DNA of 64,000 nucleotides from HXMU1420-2 sp034670145 (GTDB lineage Bacteria > Pseudomonadota > Alphaproteobacteria > Rhodobacterales > Rhodobacteraceae). How positions within the stretch are numbered: the stretch's first letter is position 1; each line of letters starts with the position of its first letter. Both the position numbers and the translations under genes were made by a program. Positions 33,755 to 43,246 of the stretch are shown here, in pieces. The DNA lies in assembly GCA_034670145.1 (NCBI GenBank), contig JAXMOA010000014.1, positions 1 to 64,000 on the forward strand, given 5' to 3'. The notes beneath the pieces are model-generated. The model saw nothing but the letters and a program-made list of their open reading frames with translations, searched no databases and was not told where the DNA came from.

Positions 33755-33787
33755 GCGGGTGACAGTCGTATCCGCTATGCGACCCGC
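33755..33787 (+). other. Inverted repeat in the sulfatase-gltS spacer
   Basis: GCGGGT at 33755-33760 pairs with ACCCGC at 33782-33787. It lies about 20 bases before the gltS start and could be a leader hairpin or a weak terminator for the sulfatase. There is no T-run. Confidence 0.25.
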
Positions 33788-33808
33788 AGCCCCTAAGCGA
33801 GAGAGACC

Positions 33809-35017
33809 ATGGAAGAAATCATTGTACCTGCCTTTATCTCGGTCACTTTGGGGTTTGTTGTTTTCTTCCTGGGTGTCTTTCTGACCCGCAAGGTTGGGTT
33901 TCTGAGCAAGTATAGCATACCGGAGCCCGTGTCCGGGGGGCTGGCGGTTGCGACGCTGACCTGGGTGTTTTTCGCCATGACAGGCCGGCAGATCGTGTTT
34001 GACCTTGAGGTGCGCGATTACCTGCTGGTGGTGTTTTTTGCGACGATCGGGCTGAATGCGCGCATTTCGGATTTGTTTTTGGGGGGTCGGTTGCTGGTAT
34101 CTTTGCTGGTGATGACGCTGGCCTTTATTGTTTTGCAGAACGTTGTTGGGTTGCTGGGGGTCACTTTGTTTGGGTTGCCGCCTGCGACATCGGTTCTTGT
34201 CGGCTCTGCCTCGTTGATCGGAGGGCATGGGACGGCGATTGCCTGGGGGCCTCAGATTGAGGCGCTGACAGGGTTTGCCGCCGCACCGGAGATGGGGGTT
34301 GCTGCGGCGACATTGGGGCTGATCATGGCCGCTGTGTTGGGGGGGCCTATTGCCAAGCGGTTGATTGACCGGAATGGATTGAAGAGCGATCAGAGTGACG
34401 ATCCGGTGGTCGGGCTGGAGTTTGAAGACACTGAGAACCCGGATGATTTGATAAACCACGTCAGCCTTATGCGCGGGATGCTGGCCGTGCATGTGGCGAT
34501 TTTGTTGGGGTATTTCCTGCATTTGGCAATTCTTGATGCGGGGGTAAAGCTGCCGTTGTTTGTGCCGTGTCTGTTGGTTGGGATTGCGATGTCGAATACG
34601 GTGCCGCACTTGTTTCCATCGCTGACATGGCCTGCGCGCACCAAATCGCTGGCGGTTATTTCGGATTATTGCCTGTCTGTCTTTCTGGCGATGTCTTTGA
34701 TGAGCTTGCAGTTGTGGACGTTGGCGGAACTTGGCCCGCCGATCCTGGCGGTGCTTGTCATGCAGGTGGGGATGACGGTTGCGTTTATCTTGTTCGTGTT
34801 CTTCCGCGTGATGGGCCGCGATTATCAGGGGGCGGTGCTGAGCGCCGGGTTTGCGGGGTTCACGCTGGGGGCGACGCCCACGGCGATTGCGAATATGTCA
34901 TCGGTCACCAAACGGTACGGGCCTGCGCCATTGGCATTCATTGTGCTGCCTTTGGTCTCTGCGTTTTTTGTCGATCTGGCCAATGCCGTGGTCATACAAT
35001 TCTTTGTCAGCCTCTGA
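33809..35017 (+). CDS. gltS: Sodium/glutamate symporter
   Basis: This 402-residue integral membrane protein has the two-fold repeat of GltS carriers: YSIPEPVSGGLAVA in the first half, SLIGGHGTAIAWGP at the first re-entrant loop, and GFTLGATPTAIANM at the second. Ten or more hydrophobic segments are visible. GltS imports glutamate with sodium. It may be co-transcribed with the following isomerase-like gene, 71 bases downstream. Confidence 0.93.
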   Translation: MEEIIVPAFISVTLGFVVFFLGVFLTRKVGFLSKYSIPEPVSGGLAVATLTWVFFAMTGRQIVFDLEVRDYLLVVFFATIGLNARISDLFLGGRLLVSLLVMTLAFIVLQNVVGLLGVTLFGLPPATSVLVGSASLIGGHGTAIAWGPQIEALTGFAAAPEMGVAAATLGLIMAAVLGGPIAKRLIDRNGLKSDQSDDPVVGLEFEDTENPDDLINHVSLMRGMLAVHVAILLGYFLHLAILDAGVKLPLFVPCLLVGIAMSNTVPHLFPSLTWPARTKSLAVISDYCLSVFLAMSLMSLQLWTLAELGPPILAVLVMQVGMTVAFILFVFFRVMGRDYQGAVLSAGFAGFTLGATPTAIANMSSVTKRYGPAPLAFIVLPLVSAFFVDLANAVVIQFFVSL

Positions 35018-35088
35018 GCGGGACGGTTGGCTGTCGCGATGGGCGGTCATTGCTTTGCTTTGTGGCGGGTTTGATGCATGGTCCCTGC

Positions 35089-35727
35089 ATGGCGGTGATT
35101 GAATACATCTACTCGGCCCATTCGGCGTTTGCATATCTGGGCTCGGCAGAGCTGAGCCGGATCTGTCGGGTTCACGATGTGACGTTGGTCCATCGGCCCG
35201 TGCTTTTGTCGCCGGTTGTGGAGGCGCAGGGGAGCCTGCCGTTTCGGGCGCGGACGCAGGCGCATGTTGATTATTTCTTTGGGCGCGAGATTGAACGGTG
35301 GGCAGAGTATCGGGAGGTGCCGGTCATCAGCTTTCGCCCCACGTATCATGATGCGGATTACAGTATGGCTTCGGGTATGATCCTTGCGGTTGGAGAGACG
35401 GGGCCTGCGGTTGACGCGCTGGCGCATCGGTTGCTGGAAGCGCATTGGCGCGATGATGCGGATCTTTCAAACCCTGAGACGCTGGCAAAGGTGGCTGTGG
35501 AGCTGGGGCATGAGCCGGATGCTTTGCTGAAGGCGGCCGCATCTGAGGCGATGCAGGACAAGCTGCGGGCCAACTCGACCTGGGCGCGGGCGCAAAGCGT
35601 TTTTGGATCGCCGACGTATATTGTCGATGGAGATCCGTTTTATGGTCAGGACCATCTGGAATTGGTGGCGCGGGCGCTTGCGCGCCCTTTCGCGCAATCG
35701 GTCTGGCGCAATCCGCCTGTCGACTGA
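35089..35727 (+). CDS. 2-hydroxychromene-2-carboxylate isomerase/DsbA-like thioredoxin-fold protein
   Basis: This 212-residue protein starts MAVIEYIYSAHSAFAYLG, the typical opening of the HCCA isomerase (kappa-class GST) family, with serine in place of DsbA's CxxC. The C-terminal VFGSPTYIVDGDPFYGQDHLE is the conserved thioredoxin-fold end. Family members isomerise 2-hydroxychromene-2-carboxylate in naphthalene degradation or act as glutathione-dependent isomerases. The open frame extends upstream over gltS, and an in-frame ATG at 35074 is an alternative start. Its stop is eight bases from the convergent yejF stop. Confidence 0.82.
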   Translation: MAVIEYIYSAHSAFAYLGSAELSRICRVHDVTLVHRPVLLSPVVEAQGSLPFRARTQAHVDYFFGREIERWAEYREVPVISFRPTYHDADYSMASGMILAVGETGPAVDALAHRLLEAHWRDDADLSNPETLAKVAVELGHEPDALLKAAASEAMQDKLRANSTWARAQSVFGSPTYIVDGDPFYGQDHLELVARALARPFAQSVWRNPPVD

Positions 35728-35735
35728 GCCGTTGA

Positions 35736-37313
35736 TCAGTTGACCGCGGCCAGCAGTTCCTGGGTGTAGGGCTGTTGCGGATTGCCAAAGACGTCATCGG
35801 CCTGGCCCAATTCGACGATGTCGCCCTGTTTCATGACGATGACCTTATGCGACATGGCGCGCACCACATTCAGGTCATGCGAGATAAACAGGTAGGTCAG
35901 CCCGTATTTGCGTTGCAGATCGCGCAGGAGGTCGACGATTTGCACCTGTACGGTCATGTCGAGCGCCGAGGTTGGTTCATCCAGCACCAGCAGTTTGGGG
36001 CGCAGCACCATGGCGCGCGCGATGGCGATTCGCTGGCGTTGGCCGCCGGAGAATTCGTGCGGGTAGCGGTCCATCGTCGCCGGGTCGAGCCCGGTTTCTA
36101 TCATGATGGCGCGCACCAGTTCGCGCGGGTCGCGCCCCGGTTCGATCTGGTGGATGGAGAGGCCTTCGGCGATGATCTGATAGCAGGACATCCGCGGTGA
36201 GAGCGAACCGAAGGGGTCCTGAAACACGATCTGCATATCTTTGCGCAGGTGGCGCAATTCGCGGGTGGACCAGTCGCGGATGTTGTCGCCGCGAAAGGTG
36301 ATGCCGCCCTGTGACGCGATCAGGCGCATGATGGCCAGGGCCAGGGTGGTTTTGCCTGATCCGCTTTCGCCGACGATGCCCAGGGTTTCGCCCGCGCGGA
36401 CCGAGAAGGAAGCGTCGTTCACCGCTTTGACGTGACCGACGGTGCGGCGCAGCAGACCTCTTTGGATGGGAAACCAGACGCGCAGCTGGTCGGTTTTCAC
36501 GACCTCGGGCGCCTGATCGCTGATCGGATCGGGGCGGCCCTTGGGCTCGGCGGCCAGCAGCATCTGGGTGTAGGGGTGTTGCGGGTTGGCAAAGAGTTCG
36601 GCGGTTGGGCCTGTTTCGACGATCTGGCCGTGCTGCATGACGCAGACCCGGTCTGCGATTCGGCGCACGATAGAGAGGTCGTGGGTGATAAAGAGCAGTC
36701 CCATGCCTTCGCTTGATTTCAGCTCGGCCAGGAGGTCGAGGATTTGCGACTGGATGGTGACATCGAGCGCGGTGGTGGGTTCGTCCGCGATGAGGATATC
36801 GGGTTTGTTGGCCAGCGCGATGGCGATCATCACGCGTTGGCGTTGGCCGCCTGACAGCTGGTGCGGGTAGGCGCCCAGGCGGGTTTCGGGATCGCGGATG
36901 CCAACGCGCGTGAGCAGGTCGATGATACGGGCGTCTGCGTCTGCGTCGGTCAGCCCCTGATGCAGCAACAGGGATTCGGCCAGTTGTTTGCGGATGGTGT
37001 GCAGGGGGTTGAGCGAGGTCATCGGCTCTTGAAAGATGAAGCTGATGTCATTGCCCCGGACGCGGCGCAGCTCTGCGTCGCTGGCGCCGATCATTTCCTG
37101 CCCGTCATAGGTGACAGAGCCCTCAACCTGGGCATTGCCCAGCAGGGACACGGTCGAGAGCGCCGTGACCGATTTGCCAGAGCCGGATTCGCCCACCAGC
37201 GCGACGGTTTCGCCACGGTCCACCGAGAAGGAGACGTCGCGCACCGCCTGGTTGATCTTGCCGTCCTGCTGGAAGGCGATGGAGAGGTTTTTGACAGTGA
37301 GCAGGGCGCTCAT
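35736..37313 (-). CDS. yejF: Peptide ABC transporter ATP-binding protein, fused double-ATPase (YejF)
   Basis: This 525-residue protein contains two complete ABC ATPase domains. Each has a Walker A (both read GESGSGK), an LSGGQ-type signature (HQLSGGQRQRV; HEFSGGQRQRI) and a Walker B with aspartate-glutamate (ILIADEPT; LVLDEPTS). Each ends in the oligopeptide/dipeptide transporter C-terminal extension (NPQHPYTQ; NPQQPYTQ). This is the YejF layout, where one chain replaces OppD and OppF. The start overlaps the yejE stop as ATGA. It completes a four-gene yejABEF unit for uptake of peptides, including microcin C-like compounds in E. coli. Confidence 0.94.
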   Translation of the reverse strand: MSALLTVKNLSIAFQQDGKINQAVRDVSFSVDRGETVALVGESGSGKSVTALSTVSLLGNAQVEGSVTYDGQEMIGASDAELRRVRGNDISFIFQEPMTSLNPLHTIRKQLAESLLLHQGLTDADADARIIDLLTRVGIRDPETRLGAYPHQLSGGQRQRVMIAIALANKPDILIADEPTTALDVTIQSQILDLLAELKSSEGMGLLFITHDLSIVRRIADRVCVMQHGQIVETGPTAELFANPQHPYTQMLLAAEPKGRPDPISDQAPEVVKTDQLRVWFPIQRGLLRRTVGHVKAVNDASFSVRAGETLGIVGESGSGKTTLALAIMRLIASQGGITFRGDNIRDWSTRELRHLRKDMQIVFQDPFGSLSPRMSCYQIIAEGLSIHQIEPGRDPRELVRAIMIETGLDPATMDRYPHEFSGGQRQRIAIARAMVLRPKLLVLDEPTSALDMTVQVQIVDLLRDLQRKYGLTYLFISHDLNVVRAMSHKVIVMKQGDIVELGQADDVFGNPQQPYTQELLAAVN

Positions 37314-38416
37314 GAGAAGGTCTTTCTTGGATCAAAGGCGTCTCGGACACCTTCGAAGATGAAGACCAGCAGGGACAGCATGATCGCGAAGGTGAAGAAG
37401 GCGGCGAAGGCGAGCCAGGGGGCCTGGAGGTTCTGTTTGGCCTGGAGCGTGAGTTCACCCAGCGAGGGCGCCGAGGCGGGCAGGCCGAAACCGAGGAAGT
37501 CGAGCGAGGCCAGCGAGGCGATGGTGCCGGTGACGAGGAACGGCAGGAAGGTCAGCGTTGCAACCATGGCGTTGGGCAACATGTGGCGCACCATGATGGT
37601 CAGGTTGCCAACGCCGAGCGCCTTGGCGGCGCGGACATATTCCAGATTGCGGGCGCGCAGGAATTCGGCGCGCACAACGCCCACCAGCGCCATCCAGCCA
37701 AAGGCGATGAGCAGGGCCGCCAGCAGCACGGCGGACCGGCCCAGGATCGCGAACATGATGATGATGATGTAGAGCGAGGGGATGCCGGACCAGATCTCGA
37801 TAAAGCGTTGGAACAGCAGGTCGACCCAGCCGCCGAAAAAGCCCTGGATGGCGCCTGCGGCGATGCCGATGAGGCTGGACACGGTGGTGACGATGAGGGT
37901 GAAGAGGATCGACAGGCGGAAGCCATAGATCACCCGCGCCAGCACGTCGCGTTTGGTGTCATCTGTGCCCAGCAGGTTTTGTCCGTTCGGTGGCAGCGGG
38001 GCGGCGCCCGGCCGGTCGACGGTGGTGTTGAAGCTGTAGGGGATGGGGGGCCAGATGGCCCAGCCTTTGGCCACGGGTTCGCCCTCGATCATGCCGTCGG
38101 CGGCGTCCTGGATATAGCCCTCGGGGTCATCAAAGCACAGGTCCAGCCCGCCGGTGGCGATCAGGCATTTGACCTCGGGGTCGGCATAGACGGCCTCGGT
38201 CTGGAAATCGCCGCCGAAGGCTGTTTCGGGGTAGAAGTTCCAGATTGGGGCATAGAATTCGCCCTGAAAGCGGATCAGGATGGGTTTGTCATTGGCGATG
38301 AACTCGGCAAACAGCGAGAGGCCGAAGAGGATCGAGAAGATGATCAGGGACCAGTAGGCGCGGTTGTTCTTGCGAAAGTTGCGCCAGCGTCTTTGGTTGA
38401 TTGGAGACAGTGTCAT
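37310..38416 (-). CDS. yejE: Peptide ABC transporter permease (YejE)
   Basis: This 368-residue permease has an N-terminal membrane helix, a long periplasmic region (about 45-170), and then five spans carrying the binding-protein-dependent EAA-type loop (RAAKALGVGNLTIMVRHMLPNA). The large periplasmic insert and the LLGTDDTKRDVLARVIYG block match YejE rather than DppC. The start codon directly follows the yejB stop (TAAATG) and its stop overlaps yejF, so all are coupled. Confidence 0.93.
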   Translation of the reverse strand: MTLSPINQRRWRNFRKNNRAYWSLIIFSILFGLSLFAEFIANDKPILIRFQGEFYAPIWNFYPETAFGGDFQTEAVYADPEVKCLIATGGLDLCFDDPEGYIQDAADGMIEGEPVAKGWAIWPPIPYSFNTTVDRPGAAPLPPNGQNLLGTDDTKRDVLARVIYGFRLSILFTLIVTTVSSLIGIAAGAIQGFFGGWVDLLFQRFIEIWSGIPSLYIIIIMFAILGRSAVLLAALLIAFGWMALVGVVRAEFLRARNLEYVRAAKALGVGNLTIMVRHMLPNAMVATLTFLPFLVTGTIASLASLDFLGFGLPASAPSLGELTLQAKQNLQAPWLAFAAFFTFAIMLSLLVFIFEGVRDAFDPRKTFS

Positions 38417-39505
38417 TTAGCCCTCTCGGCGTTCAAAGTCGATCCGGGGATCGACGAGGACATACATAAGGTCGCTGAGAATACCGGTGACCAGACCGAT
38501 GAGGCCAAAGACAAACAGCGTGCCAAAGACGATCGGGTAGTCGCGGGCGACGGCGGCCTCGTAGCCGAGGCGCCCGAGACCGTCGAGCGAGAAGATGGTC
38601 TCGATAATCACCGAGCCGCCGAAAAAGACCCCAATGAACACGGCTGGGAAGCCGGCGATCACGATCAGCATGGCGTTGCGGAAGACATGGCCGTAGAGCA
38701 CGCGGCGTTCCGAGAGGCCCTTGGCGCGGGCGGTCATGACGTAGTGTTTCTTGATCTCGTCCAGGAAGCTGTTTTTGGTCAGCAGGGTGAGTGTGGCAAA
38801 GGCCGATATGGTGGAGGCGAGCACGGGCAGGGTGATGTGCCAGAAGTAGTCGCCGATCTTGCCCAGCAGCGAGAGTTCGGACCAATTGTCGGAGGTCAGC
38901 CCGCGCAGGGGGAAGATCTGCCAGTAGGAGCCGCCGGCAAAGAGCACCAGCAGCAGGATGGCAAAGAGGAAGCCGGGGATGGCGTAGGCCATGATGATGG
39001 CGCCGCTGGTCCAGGTGTCAAAGCGGGACCCGTCGCGCACGGCCTTGCGGATGCCCAGGGGGATGGACACGAGGTAGGCGATCAGCGTGGACCACAGGCC
39101 GAGGGTGATGGAGACGGGCATTTTCTCGGCCACCAGGTCGATCACCCGTTCGGAGCGGAAGTAGCTTTCTCCGAAATCGAAGCGCATGTAGTTCCACATC
39201 ATGTTGAAGAAGCGTTCGAGCGGGGGTTTGTCAAAGCCGAACTCTTTTTCGAGTTCGGCGATGAATTCGGGGGGCAGGCCGCGCGCGCCGATATAGTCGC
39301 TGTTGGACGGCGCGTCCTGGTCGAGGTTGGATTCACCTTCGGTGCCGGCGAAACTGCCAAAGACGTCGCCCTGGCCCTGGGACCGGGCAATGGCCTGTTC
39401 GACGGGGCCGCCGGGCACGAATTGGACCAGCGCAAAGTTCACGATCATGATTCCGAGCAGCGTCGGGATGATCAGCAGCAGCCGACGTAGGATATAGGCG
39501 CCCAT
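38417..39505 (-). CDS. yejB: Peptide ABC transporter permease (YejB)
   Basis: This 362-residue permease starts MGAYILRRLLLIIPTLLGI, the usual DppB/YejB opening, followed by a periplasmic segment and further spans. The cytoplasmic EAA-type loop reads TARAKGLSERRVLYGHVFRNA. The segment around 40-110 is longer than in DppB and typical of YejB. It lies seven bases after yejA and touches yejE. Confidence 0.93.
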   Translation of the reverse strand: MGAYILRRLLLIIPTLLGIMIVNFALVQFVPGGPVEQAIARSQGQGDVFGSFAGTEGESNLDQDAPSNSDYIGARGLPPEFIAELEKEFGFDKPPLERFFNMMWNYMRFDFGESYFRSERVIDLVAEKMPVSITLGLWSTLIAYLVSIPLGIRKAVRDGSRFDTWTSGAIIMAYAIPGFLFAILLLVLFAGGSYWQIFPLRGLTSDNWSELSLLGKIGDYFWHITLPVLASTISAFATLTLLTKNSFLDEIKKHYVMTARAKGLSERRVLYGHVFRNAMLIVIAGFPAVFIGVFFGGSVIIETIFSLDGLGRLGYEAAVARDYPIVFGTLFVFGLIGLVTGILSDLMYVLVDPRIDFERREG

Positions 39506-39512
39506 CTGGCGG

Positions 39513-41438
39513 TTACCTCAATGCTCCGGCGGCTTTGAGTGCCGCGCCTTTTTCTGCGTCGTACCACCAAAAGTCCAATTGGCCCAGTGCATAGGGTGGC
39601 AGCGGATCAGGGTGGCTGTACTGGTTGTAATAGGCGACCCAGTAGCTGTCGTTGTACCACATTGGAATCATGAAGAATTCATAGCGCAGGGCCCGGTCCA
39701 ATGCGGTCATGCGGGTGACCTCTTCTTCGCGGGTGGTGGCGGCGAGCGAGGCCTGGATGATTGAATCGACCATCGGGCTGGCCAGTCCGGCGGGGTTGAA
39801 GATGGAGAAGGCCGCGTCGGTGGATCCGTAGCGTTGCATCAGCCCCGTGCCTGTTCCCAGGAAGGCGCCATAGCTGTCGTAGATCATGTCATAGTCGCGA
39901 TCCCGTTCCCGCAGGGTGTATTGGGAGGGATCCACTTTTTCCATTTTGGCGTCGATGCCCATCACGACCAGGTTCTTGATGAAGCTTTCGATGACGCCGC
40001 TGAGCGTGCCTTCCTGGGCGGAGTTGAACAGGAAGGTCAGTTTGAGCAACTCTCCTTTTGCGTTGCGGCGTTTGCCGTCATCGCCAACCAGCCAGCCCGC
40101 GTCGTCCAGCAGTTTCATCGCGGTGCGCAGATTGCGCCGGTCCGACAGGCGCGCGGCCTTGGAGGTGTGGGGCATCCGGACCGGGGTGTCGAGCATGTCA
40201 GCCGGGACCAGATCGCCCAGCGATTTGAGAAACTCCAGCTCTGCGCCGGTTGGAGCCCCGGTTGCCATCAGCGGTGTGTCCTGGGTGAAAGAGGCCCTTT
40301 GCTTGAACAGCCCGTATTGCAGACTTTCGTTGGTCCATTCGAAGTTATAGCCGAGGGCCACAGCTTCGCGGACGCGTTTGTCCTTGAACGCCTCGGTGGC
40401 CAGGTTGAAGACAACGCCGGTCGGAGTGGGCGGGGTGCCGTTGTTCAGCTCGGCTTTGATGACATCGCCTTTGCGGATCTTGGGGAAGTCGTATTGCGTC
40501 GCCCATTTTTTGGAGTCGCCTTCCTGACGGAAGGTATATTCGCCGGCCTTGAAGGCTTCGAAGGCTGCGGTGTCATCACCGAAGTATTCGACCCGGATCG
40601 AATCAAAATTATGCCGTCCGACATTGACCGGCAGATCCTTGCCCCAATAATCGGGGTTGCGTTTGTAGACGATGCGGCGGTTCACATCGACGGTGTCGAT
40701 CACATAGGGGCCAGAGCCGGGCGAGGTTTCCATGCGGCTTTCGTCCAGCCGCGCACCCGTGGATTCGTACCATTTTTTCGACCAGACGGGCACGCCGCCG
40801 ACCTGATCAATCAGCGAGCGGCGCGAGATGCCTTCGGTGAAGTAGAATTTGATGGTGTGATCGTCGATGACCTCGGCCTTGGGAATGCGCTTTTTGACGG
40901 CGGCGCCGTAGGAGGGCAGCCCCTGTTCGAGCAGCAGGTTGTGCGAGAACAGAACGTCATGAGCGGTTACCGGAGTGCCATCGGAAAACCGGGCCTCGGG
41001 GCGCATGTGGAAGATGACCCAATTTTTGCCTTCGTCATATTCCAGGCTTTCGGCGAGGAGGCCGTATTCCTGGCCATAAACATCGGCGGCGCCGCTATCC
41101 AGCAGGCTTTCATAGATGGACCAGCTGAGCACGCCCGCGCGGCCTTTGACGGAATAGGGGTTCATGGAATCAAAGGTGCCCAGACGCGAGAAAGAGATTT
41201 CGCCGCCTTTGGGGGCGTCGGGATTCACAAAATCATAATGTTTGAAATCCGGGCCGTATTTGAGGTCACCATAAAAAGAATAGCCGTGGCTGGAAATGAT
41301 CGTGTCGTCGGCCCGCACAAGCGAGGCCGCGCCCAGAAGAATCAGACCGGCGAGGCCAAGGCGCAGCGTGGTTTGGACCAGACCGGTCCGGGACGCTGTG
41401 GCGGCGCGGGCTGTGGCAGTTGGGCGGTGTCGGATCAT
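39513..41438 (-). CDS. yejA: Extracellular solute-binding protein, peptide ABC transporter (YejA)
   Basis: This 641-residue protein has a basic and then hydrophobic signal sequence cleaved near residue 43 (SLVRA/DD). A family-5 periplasmic binding protein fold follows (GTFDSMNPYSVKGRAG, then DGTPVTAHDVLFSHN). Length and the C-terminal MIPMWYNDSYWVAYYNQY fit YejA. It captures peptides for YejBEF. GGGAG lies before the ATG. It is the first gene of the operon, with its promoter expected in 41439-41600. Confidence 0.92.
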   Translation of the reverse strand: MIRHRPTATARAATASRTGLVQTTLRLGLAGLILLGAASLVRADDTIISSHGYSFYGDLKYGPDFKHYDFVNPDAPKGGEISFSRLGTFDSMNPYSVKGRAGVLSWSIYESLLDSGAADVYGQEYGLLAESLEYDEGKNWVIFHMRPEARFSDGTPVTAHDVLFSHNLLLEQGLPSYGAAVKKRIPKAEVIDDHTIKFYFTEGISRRSLIDQVGGVPVWSKKWYESTGARLDESRMETSPGSGPYVIDTVDVNRRIVYKRNPDYWGKDLPVNVGRHNFDSIRVEYFGDDTAAFEAFKAGEYTFRQEGDSKKWATQYDFPKIRKGDVIKAELNNGTPPTPTGVVFNLATEAFKDKRVREAVALGYNFEWTNESLQYGLFKQRASFTQDTPLMATGAPTGAELEFLKSLGDLVPADMLDTPVRMPHTSKAARLSDRRNLRTAMKLLDDAGWLVGDDGKRRNAKGELLKLTFLFNSAQEGTLSGVIESFIKNLVVMGIDAKMEKVDPSQYTLRERDRDYDMIYDSYGAFLGTGTGLMQRYGSTDAAFSIFNPAGLASPMVDSIIQASLAATTREEEVTRMTALDRALRYEFFMIPMWYNDSYWVAYYNQYSHPDPLPPYALGQLDFWWYDAEKGAALKAAGALR

Positions 41439-41599
41439 ATCGGGCTCCCTCGGTGGTGTCCGGTTGTGTGCGGACTACATTTGTGGATTTAGGCTAAAGG
41501 TCCAGAAGCGCAAACATCAAGGTGAGATTCCGTGATCGTTCGTGCATTGGTGTTTTGGGACGGATTGTTGCGGGTTTCGGACAGGACGGGTGGCCCGCA

Positions 41600-41629
41600 G
41601 CAAAAAGGCCGCGCTGAGAGCGCGGCCTT
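41600..41629 (-). terminator. Rho-independent terminator after the cytochrome c gene
   Basis: AAGGCCGCGCT at 41605-41615 pairs perfectly with AGCGCGGCCTT at 41619-41629 (11-bp stem, three-base loop). Read on the minus strand it is followed by a run of five T (AAAAA at 41602-41606 on the plus strand overlaps the foot of the stem). It lies about 90 bases beyond the cytochrome stop codon. Confidence 0.85.
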
Positions 41630-41716
41630 GAGATTCGGTTCTGACCCGTTTCCGGGCTGGTTCTGGTCAGTTTCTGGTCCGGGGCATGGCGCGGCATGGC
41701 CGGAAATATCAGCTGA

Positions 41717-42217
41717 TCAGCCTTCCAGGCTTTGCAGATAGGCGATGAGATTGACGCGGTCTGATTCTTTTTTCAGACCGGCAAAGCCCATGGAGGTGCC
41801 TTTGACCGCTGCGCTTGGCTTGGTCAGGAAGTGGTTCAGCTCTTCTGGTGTCCACTCGCCACCGTGGCTGGACATGGCGGCAGAGTAGCCAAAGCCAGCG
41901 ATCGAAGCGACCGGGCGGCCAACCACGCCATTGAGGTGTGGGCCGGTGATGTCTTCGCCGTTGACCTTGTGGCAGGCCGAACATTTCTTGAAGACTTTGG
42001 AGCCTTTTTCGACGTCGGCGGAGGCCATCAGCTCTTCGAAGCTGACCTGTTCGCCTGCATCGGCGGTATCCTCGGCCGATTCAACCTCGATGACATAGGC
42101 TTGTTCGCCATGTCCATCGACGTGGTAGATAAGCTCGGCCGCGAATTTGCCGAGAAGAAAGACCAGGAGTGCCCCACATAGGGCAGCAGCAGTCTTGGTT
42201 GCGGTCATCGTATCCAT
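41717..42217 (-). CDS. Membrane-anchored c-type cytochrome
   Basis: This 166-residue protein has an N-terminal transmembrane helix (about 8-28) that should remain as an anchor, an acidic flexible linker (30-60), and a class I cytochrome c domain with haem motif CSACH (Cys79, Cys82, His83) and a methionine ligand in TSMGFAG. This is the layout of membrane cytochromes c-y/CycM/c552 of alphaproteobacteria, which shuttle electrons from the bc1 complex to oxidases. It is divergent from pheA and followed by a strong terminator, so it is probably monocistronic. Confidence 0.9.
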   Translation of the reverse strand: MDTMTATKTAAALCGALLVFLLGKFAAELIYHVDGHGEQAYVIEVESAEDTADAGEQVSFEELMASADVEKGSKVFKKCSACHKVNGEDITGPHLNGVVGRPVASIAGFGYSAAMSSHGGEWTPEELNHFLTKPSAAVKGTSMGFAGLKKESDRVNLIAYLQSLEG

Positions 42218-42333
42218 TCGATCGCGAGCCTATTTGATCCCTAATCGGGGAGTGTCTACGGCTTCCCCTCGGCGGTGGCAAGATATAGACACCGCGACCA
42301 AACGCCCATCTGGGCGCAGTCGGGAAGAAGAAC

Positions 42334-43167
42334 ATGACCAATCGCATTGCATTTCAGGGGGAGCCGGGGGCCTACAGCCACGAAGCGTGTCAAAAAGCGC
42401 GCCCGCAGATGGAGGCGTTGCCCTGTGCCACATTCGAAGAGGTGATCGAGGCGGTGCGCAGCGGGGCGGCGGATCTGGCGATGCTGCCGATTGAAAACTC
42501 GACCTATGGGCGGGTGGCAGACATTCACCGGTTGTTGCCCGAGAGCGGGCTGCATGTGGTGGATGAGGCCTTTGTGCGGGTGCGGATCTGTTTGATGGCT
42601 TTGCCGGGGGTGGCGTTGGAGGATGTGACGCAGGTGCGGGCGCATCTGGTGTTGTTGCCGCAGTCTGCCGGGTTTTTGAAAGCGCATGGAATCAAAGGGA
42701 TAGCGGCGGCTGACAGTGCTGGAGCCGCGCAGGAGCTGGTGCAGAGCGGGGATCAGGCGAGTGGGGTGCTGGCCTCGGAGTTGGCGGCGCAGATCTATGG
42801 GTTGAATGTGCTGGCCACGGATGTGGAGGATCACGGGCACAATACGACGCGGTTTGTCATCATGGCGCGGGAGCCGGATTTGAGCCGGCGCGGGGATGGG
42901 CCGATGATCACCACCTTTGTGTTTCAGGTGCGCAATATTCCGGCGGCCCTGTACAAGGCGATGGGTGGGTTTGCGACCAATGGCGTCAATATGACCAAGC
43001 TGGAGAGCTATATGGTGAACGGGTCGTTCACGGCGACTCAGTTCTATGCGGATATTGACGGGCACCCGGAGGATGAAAATGTCCAGCTGGCGTTGGATGA
43101 ATTGGGATATTTCACCACCAAGCTGGAAATTCTGGGCGTCTACCCGGCGGCGGCGGACAAGGGCTGA
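42334..43167 (+). CDS. pheA: Prephenate dehydratase
   Basis: This 277-residue monofunctional enzyme converts prephenate to phenylpyruvate in phenylalanine synthesis. The catalytic domain opens with IAFQGEPGAYSHEA and has PIENSTYG and the conserved NTTRF segment (around 170). A C-terminal ACT domain from about 190 (GPMITTFVFQVRNIPAALYKAM, with KLESYM) is the expected site of phenylalanine feedback inhibition. No chorismate mutase domain is fused. It is divergent from the cytochrome c gene. Confidence 0.95.
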   Translation: MTNRIAFQGEPGAYSHEACQKARPQMEALPCATFEEVIEAVRSGAADLAMLPIENSTYGRVADIHRLLPESGLHVVDEAFVRVRICLMALPGVALEDVTQVRAHLVLLPQSAGFLKAHGIKGIAAADSAGAAQELVQSGDQASGVLASELAAQIYGLNVLATDVEDHGHNTTRFVIMAREPDLSRRGDGPMITTFVFQVRNIPAALYKAMGGFATNGVNMTKLESYMVNGSFTATQFYADIDGHPEDENVQLALDELGYFTTKLEILGVYPAAADKG

Positions 43168-43246
43168 GCCGATGGTCGGCGCGGCCTGTTTGGGTCGTGC
43201 CGGTTGAGTCGGGTGTGTTTGGCCCGGGTGTGTTTGGTGGTGGGTG

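Noticed and set aside
37583..39490. Open frame of 635 codons on the plus strand
   Set aside because: It runs antisense across yejE and yejB. The His/Asp/Gly-rich product matches nothing, while both minus-strand frames are standard permeases with coupled junctions.
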